Assembly: GCF_014633365.1 (NCBI RefSeq)
Contig: NC_068343.1
Coordinates: 26,753,307 to 26,817,306, forward strand
Direction: 5' to 3'
Length of the DNA: 64,000 bases
DNA from: Diospyros lotus
Lineage: Eukaryota; Streptophyta; Magnoliopsida; Ericales; Ebenaceae
Of the stretch, positions 56,798-64,000 are shown piece after piece. The notes below the pieces were generated by a model. The model saw only the letters and a program-made list of their open reading frames with translations, had not been told where the DNA came from and did not search any database. Positions within the stretch are counted from its first letter, which is position 1. Each line of letters starts with the position of its first letter. A program made the translations under genes and the position numbers.

Positions 56798-59700
56798 CAC
56801 TACAAAAAAATAGCACTTTAGCGGCGATTTTTTTAGTCATTTAGCGGCTGTTTTAACCGTCGCAAAGTGCTTTAGCGGCGGTTTTCGAAACCGCCACTAC
56901 TACAGTCGTCACGAAGTATTTAGAGGCAATTTTCAGCAACCGCTGGAATAACCGCCGCTAAGTGCTGCCTTTTGCGGCAGTTTATAAACCGCCGCCAAGT
57001 CCGACATTTAGCGGCTGTTTCTAAACCATTGCTAAATGTTTAACAATTGTTTTATTTTCAACGGCGGTTTCTAAACCGCCACTAAAGTTTTATAAGTATT
57101 TTATTGTTAGCGGCGATTATTTAATTGCTACTAAAATCAAATGTCGCGGCGGTTTAACAAAACCGCCGCTAAAAATAAAACAATTGTTAAAAAATTAACA
57201 GCAATTTCTGTTGATTTTAGCAGCGGTTTTTGAACCACCACTAAATTTCACGCTTGATTTGTAGCGACTTTAGTGACGGTTTTAATTTCATACAATGGCT
57301 TTTAGCAACAATTTCAAAATCGTCGCTAATAGCCTAACAAAATCACCCCCCCAATTCATTTTCTTTGTCACCAAAATAAAAAACCTATAATTTATAACCT
57401 GTATACCCAACTCACAAACACAATATCTCAACCTGTTTAATCATCAAACCATAAATATCCAATCCAACTCACAAATAACCTAAAATCTGTAACATATATA
57501 TATATACCAAATTCACAAACACAATATCTCAATCCATTTAATCAATAAACCATAAATATCCAATGCAACTTAAATATCCAAATATGTAACATATTTTAAA
57601 TAATTTAATATTCAAAATGAAGTTACATATCTAAGTAAAATTTAAACAATTTAATATTCAAAGTAGTTCAAATATTTGATCATCACATCAACTTTATTGG
57701 TTTGGATCTAGCTGGGTCTCATGAATGTCATGACTTGCATTGGTCTCATGAATGTCATGACTTGCATTAGAAGAGAGCCTTCCTGCTGGTGACACTAGTC
57801 CACTATATGCATCTGGTGCCTAAAATAATTAAAATTGTATTAGATATGTATACAAAAAGCGAAAACTTACTTTGAAGAATATTTGTGGAGATTAACATAA
57901 ACAATCAGTTAAAATGAAAAATTAAAATTCGTAATTTAAGAATTAACATATTAACATACCATTGTATTGAGTATAGCAACAAACTCAGGTGGTATATTCC
58001 CCACAATATTAGTGAAAATATAAGCCATTGCACTCTTTAAACTTCGAACCTCTTGCTGACTTGTCTCTAATTTTTCTCCAATTTTTTCACGTATTGTACA
58101 ACAGGTGTACTAGTATTATTGGATGATGAGGGCGTCCCACTGAATTGAGTAGTGGTTCCAAAAACTTGGTTTGGACTCGGACCGAAGCCTAAACCTCGAA
58201 CTCGGCTTGAGTGTTCTTTTCCTAACACACGAGCAAGTGACTCATTTAAGGAGACTAACTGTGAAGACGTGCCTTGGCTCTCAATCTCATAAATTTTCTC
58301 TTGTATGGATTAAAAAACAATATCAATCACTCCAAAAACACTATTTAAATAAAAGTCTATTCAAATCAGTCTTCCCTCAATACTCCAGATTATATCAACA
58401 GGTTAATTGTATCAACTAAACATATTTAATAATATAGATCCTACAAATGACAACCTAAATATTAGATAAAAATATCACACCTGAATTAGCAACAAAACTA
58501 AGAAAAACACAATTGTAATAAAGATAGTGCTCTCAAGGCAATTAACATGCTTCTCTACAATCTCAGATGCTGAAAGGAAGAGATAGACTTCCAAACACAA
58601 CAATGGGCCATACTTGGGCAAACTCACCCCCATGAGTATGAAAACTCCATCATAGATGTTGTCAGCCACTGTATGTTCTTGTGTTAAAGCACATGCACCA
58701 AAAGTATTAAGCCACATAAAAGTATTAATTTGGTTTGACTGAGCAAACTAGATTACTAAGCTAACACAAGGGAATAGTTCATTTATAGAAAGCCTACTTG
58801 TCAGCCAACTTTTACCCTACTTCAAAAGAAACAAACTTAAAGATCATTCTCAACTTTCAAAATCCCTCTTTCTCAACCCCTACCCCCACAACAGGACCTC
58901 CTTGGTCCGGTAGACCATCTGCCCCACCATCCCTCCCTCCCATGAACCTTCCATATGCACTTAACATTAAAATCCATGCACACTCCTAAATTAATTCCAC
59001 TTCAAGAGCAACTCAACTTTAACAAGGGGTAGGAACCTAGAATTTTGTTCTATGTTAAGTTGAAGTTTGCATTAACGTTGTCTTAACCCTTGACCACATT
59101 TTTTAGCCATGTCTTGGAAAAACTAGACAGTTTCTAAAAATAATATCATTAATAAGTAATAAAATCAAAAACTCCATTGCAACATATGGAGGGAGAGATT
59201 CCTCTCCTAATCTTCTCTGGAAATTCATAAGTCGCAGAATTTGCATCATTGACAGAATGCATTTTTTCTTCAAATCCCAAAGTGATACCTAAACTAATAT
59301 TTTCTTAGAATAATTTTCAACCTGCTCAGCTTAAAACTATTGCTCCATAATTTGAACTTAACTTATAACTCGTTTACTAATAAAGCATAATATAGATAAA
59401 AGCTTCTTCTTTGATTCAAAAAATGGAATGGTTATGATACAAAAAAAACTTACGCTTATAGTTCGTGCTCCTTCATTCACAAAAGATTCGTCTTTCTTCT
59501 TATGCGTCGTGATGTATAATAAACTCCTACTTACAGGCTGGCCATTCTCAATTTCCTATAATTTAGAACAATTTCACATAAATATTAGTTGATGTTAGAA
59601 TAAAAAATTCATACTTAGGATAATTTTTTTCAATATTAGCATCTCATATTTTTTCCTTGCTAGACTCTTCGATCCTCTTGTGTGTGGAATTGTCAATTTG

Positions 59701-61182
59701 AATCGATTTTTAGTATTTTTTTGACATATCTCCTAGATATCCATAAAAAACATCATTAGTTTAATCTTAACCACTTAGTCGTATAAATATTACTAATCTT
59801 ATAAGCAAGATTAGTAACATCACCTTAGTCTTATCTCGTGCACGATAGTCAATAAAACTTGCCCATTGGTCTTGAGATATTCCCGGTGGATGCTTTGTAA
59901 TATTTTCTTCTCGACCAATGGTTGGATCGTACCACTCATGGTATAATTTACATCTATTGTCCTTCCATTTCTTCCTAATGTTCTTCAAAATAAAATTTTT
60001 AACAGGCCCCTCGTCAACATTAATTTTTTCCTTCAATAATAATATTAGTTATAACAATATATTCAAAAAATATATCAAAACATACAATATTAGTTAATTA
60101 CCATGATTCTATTATTGTAAATTTTTTCTTTGTATATCTTCGGTACTTTGTGCCAACTTTCATAGTTGATGGGAAAAGCAACAAAATCATAGGCTAATTC
60201 TCCTAAAATCCCTCCAAGAAGTCTAGTTGGATCTCCAATTTGTTGGAGTGATTCATTGAACTCTAACATAACACGCCTTCATCTTTAACCCTTAGTTTTT
60301 CCTGTTTTATAAGCCCTTCTTCATCTGTCAATCAAAATACATATACCTAATTTAATAATTAATGCAAGTATATAATAATTACACTCAAGTTAAATATTTT
60401 GTGCATACCTATCACATTAACTGTCTAGTAACGACGTGATGTAGATGAGCGTGTCGATTCTGAATGCTGTGGTGGATCTGGGGTGGATGCTCCTGATGGA
60501 ATCTAGCTAGATGCTGGAGGTTGTGATGGAGCATGCGCAGATAATGGAGGCTATGGTGGAGATAGGGAGGATGCTGGAGGCTGTGGTGGAGCTGGGGAGG
60601 ATGCTGGGGGTTGTAGTGGAGCTGACAATGATGCTGAAACATGTGTGGTAAGTGAGGCATCACCACCTAAATCGGTAGTGCCTATCTTTCTTAGACGTTT
60701 CTTCGTATTCATGGCTGCACTTTTTTTATAAATGAGAAAAACATGCATGTATAGATAAAGCAAAGTAAAATGAAAGGCAAAATAAAATAGACACATGAAC
60801 TCCTAGGTATGCAAAACAAACTAAAAGACAAACAACAATATGAAAATATTACATCAATATTATTTGTTATCTGTGGGTGGATATTCTTTTAAAGGAGTTA
60901 GAGAGGAACAAAATGATTTCAGTGGGCAACTTCTTGGAATGGAATATTGGCATGAAGTCTTTCCATGTGACTCTTTTGGGAGTTGAAAGGCAAGCTATTC
61001 ATGGAAGAGAATGTAGTCTTAAGGAGCCTGCCAAGATGATATTTTATTGCTTGTGTTATTGTTCAAACATCAATCTAGTATGATTTTGTTGCTTGTGTTA
61101 TTGTGAGAATTTGGTCTTAAGGATCCCCATTTTAATTTCTCAACAAAATCTATTAACAAAAATTAATATAATATACATTAAT
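56798..61182. mobile_element. CACTA (En/Spm) element 3, one end visible
   Basis: Begins CACTACAAAAAAATAGCAC, followed to about 57330 by dense subterminal repeats TTTAGCGGCGGTTT/AAACCGCCGCTAAA in both orientations, an exemplary CACTA end. A minus-strand gene for a Transposase_24 protein lies behind it. The second end (TAGTG) and a TNP2-type transposase are not seen; a chromovirus LTR begins at 61183. 60860-61182 is unassigned and has a short duplication of TTGCTTGTGTTATTGT (about 61046 and 61091). Confidence 0.8.
57955..60713 (-). pseudogene. CACTA-encoded Transposase_24 gene, multi-exon, probably decayed
   Basis: Minus-strand order: start MNTKKRLRKIGTTDLGG (60713), a Pro/Ser-rich repeat PPASSPAPPQPPASS (to about 60470), DEGPVKNFILKNIRKKWKD and PPGISQDQWASFIDYR (60036-59820). 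Then NRFKLTIPHTRGSKSLARKKYE (about 59725-59645), EIENGQPVSRSLLYITTHKKK with FVNEGARTI (about 59560-59455), and ESLARVLGKEHSSRVRGLGFG with NQVFG (about 58250-58150) plus a coiled-coil tail to about 57960. This order matches plant En/Spm Transposase_24 proteins. Gaps between blocks are AT-rich and look like introns. A stop interrupts the Pro-rich region (near 60554), and the function of this accessory protein is not established. Confidence 0.72.
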
Positions 61183-63411
61183 TGTAGCGACCCGTAAATC
61201 GTAATTTAATTTAATTACTAGTTTATTGTGTTAATTTAATTTAAAGAGAATATTAATATATTTTGTTAATAACTATAATAATAATAATAAGTACAAGAAT
61301 AATTCTATTATCAAACATCATAATAATAAATTATTATAAGAGTAAGGAATTGGAGGGTGAGGATGGTGTGAAGTTTTGGAGCAGTTAATTTCCATAGAAG
61401 CCTTAGGTTAGCATTTAAAATTAAAGTGATGTGCATGTTTAATTGAAGGAAGCAACTGGCTAAGATGGCTGGCGCGCATTGAGGAGTCCAGCAGGTCTTA
61501 TAATCAATCCTTTGGGGGGCTGCATGCGCTCACTGTTAGCTGTTTTGCTAGAATTATTTCCAGCCAATTGAAGCACTAGAACGATGCTGTATGGAGAAGG
61601 AAGGAGGCGGCAGCCTCTGCCCACGTGGCTGCCCCTCCACTAGGTTTTCCTGTTCCTTTTAAATTAAGCAAAAGTCTAGCCTTTTTAATGGCTTATTAAT
61701 AGCACTCGACAGCTCAGTAAATGCTTAATTTGAAGCAAAATAAGAAGGAAGCAGAAGCAGCGGCAGTGCGCGCAAGCAGCAGAAAATTAAAGGAAATTGG
61801 GATCTTTTTTGGGAAATCTCACTTTTAATCGTAGTCGGAGGATACCAGGTAATTAAAGAAGCTGAGTAATAAATTCTGTACAGTTGAAATTTCATTTAGA
61901 GCCCAATTTTATTAATTTTGACAAATTATATGATGTTGCAGTTTGTATAATTTTTGTCGTGTTTGGTTAGAAAAATCCCAAGGATCTCTTCTACCAGGCA
62001 AGTTTCCAACTCCCTTTATGAGGTTCCTTCCATTGTGAATTTATTTACCCTCCCTTCATTCATTTCGGACCTTTTATTAATTATGGAGTTATGAGGCCTT
62101 TTGGTGTAAATTAAATTTAATAAACTATCCCTAGGGATTTTATTTGTTGGTTGCCTACGGGGGTTTATGCCACCCCCACGCCTGTGGGAATAATGCCAAA
62201 CTCATTTGGGGATTAGGTTCTTAGATGTTCGAGTATAATTATGGATTCTTTAGCTAGGAATAGGTTAGAGCTGTTGAGCAGTGGGGGCAAGGGTCGGCTG
62301 TTTGGTGACATTGGAATGACTATTGTACAGTCTTTCTTAGGTTGTTGGATGGACACTCCTAGCCACTGACCCTCGACCAGTGTTAGGCACTGCTGACTAG
62401 CTTTGCCATTATGTGGTTACTGCATGACTTGAAATATTTTATTTCTGTTGCATGGTTTGGTATGCACATGGGTACGGGCTACATGTTGGGGTTTTCATGT
62501 TCTGTTAATGCTTGGACACGGACATCCTAGTATTGTTGGTTGCATCTGGCACGGGCATATGCATCGCGTGTGGTTTACTATGTGGGCAAAGCATCTGCCT
62601 GATGCCTGGATGTATGGGCGCCAGTGTATCTAGTTGATGCTTACTACGCCTTGCATTTTATATATGCATTGCATGGTTACTATGTGTTCAGCAGTCTCGG
62701 ACGAGAGTACCATTCCGAGGGAGCCTAGGGCTCAAGTATTCAGAGGCTCGGGTGTCAAGAGCACCGACCCGAGGAGTGCGCACAAGTTTGTTGAAGACTT
62801 ATGTTACTTTTCAGGGCAGCAATAGGTTGGTATGGGACTTGGGTGTTGGGTGTCTTGTGTGGGCCCCAAGGACCTGTATGTGCTTTCATTATGCTATACT
62901 ATTGTATTGTAGTGTCTCATGGCTTGTGTGTATGTGTGGGACTATGTTGGGGAGTTCACTCCTTCTATTTTACTTATTGCCTTTCTTTTCTTATAAACTT
63001 GTTGAGTCTTACGATTCACCTTGCTTTCCATCATTCCAGGTAAGGGCAAAGCTAAAGTTGAGGGTGAGGATCGCAGCACCCAGCAGCCACGTCAGTATGG
63101 TGTATAGTCAGTTTCCCCCGTTGTCTCTGATGTTTTGATAGGATTTTGTCCCTTTATTTTTTACTGTGCTGGGTTGTTCCTTGTATTTTCTATTTGTTGG
63201 CATAGGTGTCTGTATGTATTTATATACTATGTGACCGTTATTTTAGCAGGGTACTTGTGTGCGTGCATGTGTATAGCTTAGCTTCCGCTATTTTAATTCT
63301 TATGTATGCATGCCAAGGTGGTTTCTGTCTTATGTTTCATTCTTTCCCTTCCGTAGGTGCTCCTGTTAGGGTAGTCTGGGTGGTTGGGATATCCGGATGG
63401 GGGTGCTTACA
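61183..63411 (+). repeat. Chromovirus 5' LTR
   Basis: The 2,229-bp LTR starts TGTAGCGACCCG and ends GGGGTGCTTACA, and is followed by a primer-binding site, so it is the 5' LTR of a + strand element. It gives the orientation for the related copies at 879, 30579 and 42884. The left flank (CATTAAT) cannot be paired because the right end lies outside the window. ORFs at 62448-63436 are conserved in position in the sister LTRs only as LTR sequence. Confidence 0.88.
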
Positions 63412-63605
63412 TTGTTGGTATCAGAGCATAGTTTGAGTTAGTTTTGGGGGACGAGTTCTTGTACACCAAGGTTGTCGGGTAGAATTAGGAAGGTCTAGGT
63501 GAATCGAATAGGGTCAGGCTGCGTCAAGTTTAGTTTTGCTGATTCGTGTGAGAGATTGTGTCTCAATTTATATTCGAGCAGGGGTGATAACTGCACGTTA
63601 GGATG
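63412..63605 (+). promoter_or_regulatory. Chromovirus primer-binding site and leader
   Basis: TTGTTGGTATCAGAGCATAG follows the LTR; TGGTATCAGAGC (63416-63427) is complementary to initiator tRNA-Met. The remaining leader is about 175 bp with no gag start. Confidence 0.85.
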
Positions 63606-63761
63606 GTACCGTTCAAGATACTAGAGCGAGTCGGACCGTTGGTTTATCGGTTGGCTTTACCCCCTCAGCTAGCTCGCGTATATCATGTCTTCCATGTTTC
63701 TATGCTTCGTAAGTATGACGACGATATCTACTGGACAAAAGAGAAAGGTACGTCGAGTTAA
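63606..63761 (+). pseudogene. Integrase C-terminal remnant joined to the leader
   Basis: The frame from 63606 reads FKILERVGPLVYRLALPPQL then VYHVFHVSMLRKY, the last part of a chromovirus integrase (compare [30 protein letters not shown] in the pol at 11615). Gag, protease, RT, RNase H and the integrase core, normally about 4 kb, are missing between leader and this fragment. The frame runs to a stop near 63761 with no recognisable chromodomain. Confidence 0.75.
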
Positions 63762-64000
63762 GTTCAATGTTGTCAATTTCTGTGTGATTTTGTCATATGC
63801 ATTAGTAATAAAGTCGGTTGGGAGTCAATGAAATGTATTTTGAGGACACGATTAGAAATAATATTAAGTATTATGAATTATTTTGGATGTGTAACCGCCT
63901 GTTTTGAGCTACAACAAGATATTCTGAAAGATAAGAGACATGTTTAGTAAGCTCGAATCATATAGAGATGTAGGTTATGAGTAAATTCTAAGGATTAGGA
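63762..64000. other. Unassigned 3' internal sequence at window edge
   Basis: AT-rich sequence following the integrase remnant, with no ORF or repeat recognised. It may be the 3' untranslated part of the same deleted chromovirus; the 3' LTR would lie beyond the window. Confidence 0.35.

Overview
This window is repeat-rich, AT-rich nuclear DNA of a flowering plant, probably a dicot (inferred from element types only). It is built almost entirely of nested LTR retrotransposons and CACTA (En/Spm) DNA-transposon fragments. I found no convincing host protein gene, rRNA, tRNA or CRISPR array. The layout rests on terminal TG..CA motifs, target-site duplications (TSDs), primer-binding sites complementary to initiator tRNA-Met, polypurine tracts and protein motifs. 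No similarity search was run, so lineage names come from motif recognition.

Region 1 (1-7060): 3' half of a decayed Tat-lineage Ty3 element on the + strand. It holds a pol remnant with archaeal-type RNase H, split by a 2,171-bp solo LTR with TSD TGGCA, and an internally deleted integrase. An antisense, apparently intron-containing gene (4140-6010) with a Transposase_28-like domain and a coiled coil follows, then the 3' LTR.

Region 2 (7228-25350): a three-level nest. A Ty3-type solo LTR (TSD CAAAG) was hit by a Sirevirus (Ty1/copia, 7479-24774, TSD ACGAG). Its env-like ORF was then split by a young Tekay-type chromovirus (10146-18009, TSD TGGAG).

Region 3 (25356-30578): an LTR-like stretch, two CACTA fragments with Transposase_24 remnants and two truncated Sirevirus-type LTRs.

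Region 4 (30579-45549): a truncated chromovirus LTR hosts a complete, very young copia element (32380-41845, TSD CCCGG) with an intact 1,307-codon gag-pol. Its leader carries an inverted solo LTR of its own family, so its RNA could fold into a long hairpin. A minisatellite and an oppositely oriented chromovirus LTR follow.

Region 5 (45550-56797): AT-rich DNA with perfect hairpins, a Sirevirus 3' LTR with multiple polypurine tracts, an LTR-like GA-rich tract holding a Tekay-like solo LTR (TSD GAGAG), a 2,000-bp copia-type solo LTR (TSD ACTGG), and unrecognised decayed sequence.

Region 6 (56798-64000): a third CACTA element with a Transposase_24 gene on the minus strand, then a chromovirus 5' LTR, primer-binding site and a drastically deleted internal region running off the window.

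The most interesting signals are the self-complementary copia leader, the intron-bearing antisense gene in the Tat element, the GTCGAC palindrome clusters shared by several Sirevirus-type sequences, and a series of C-to-T-type nonsense codons in the older elements.
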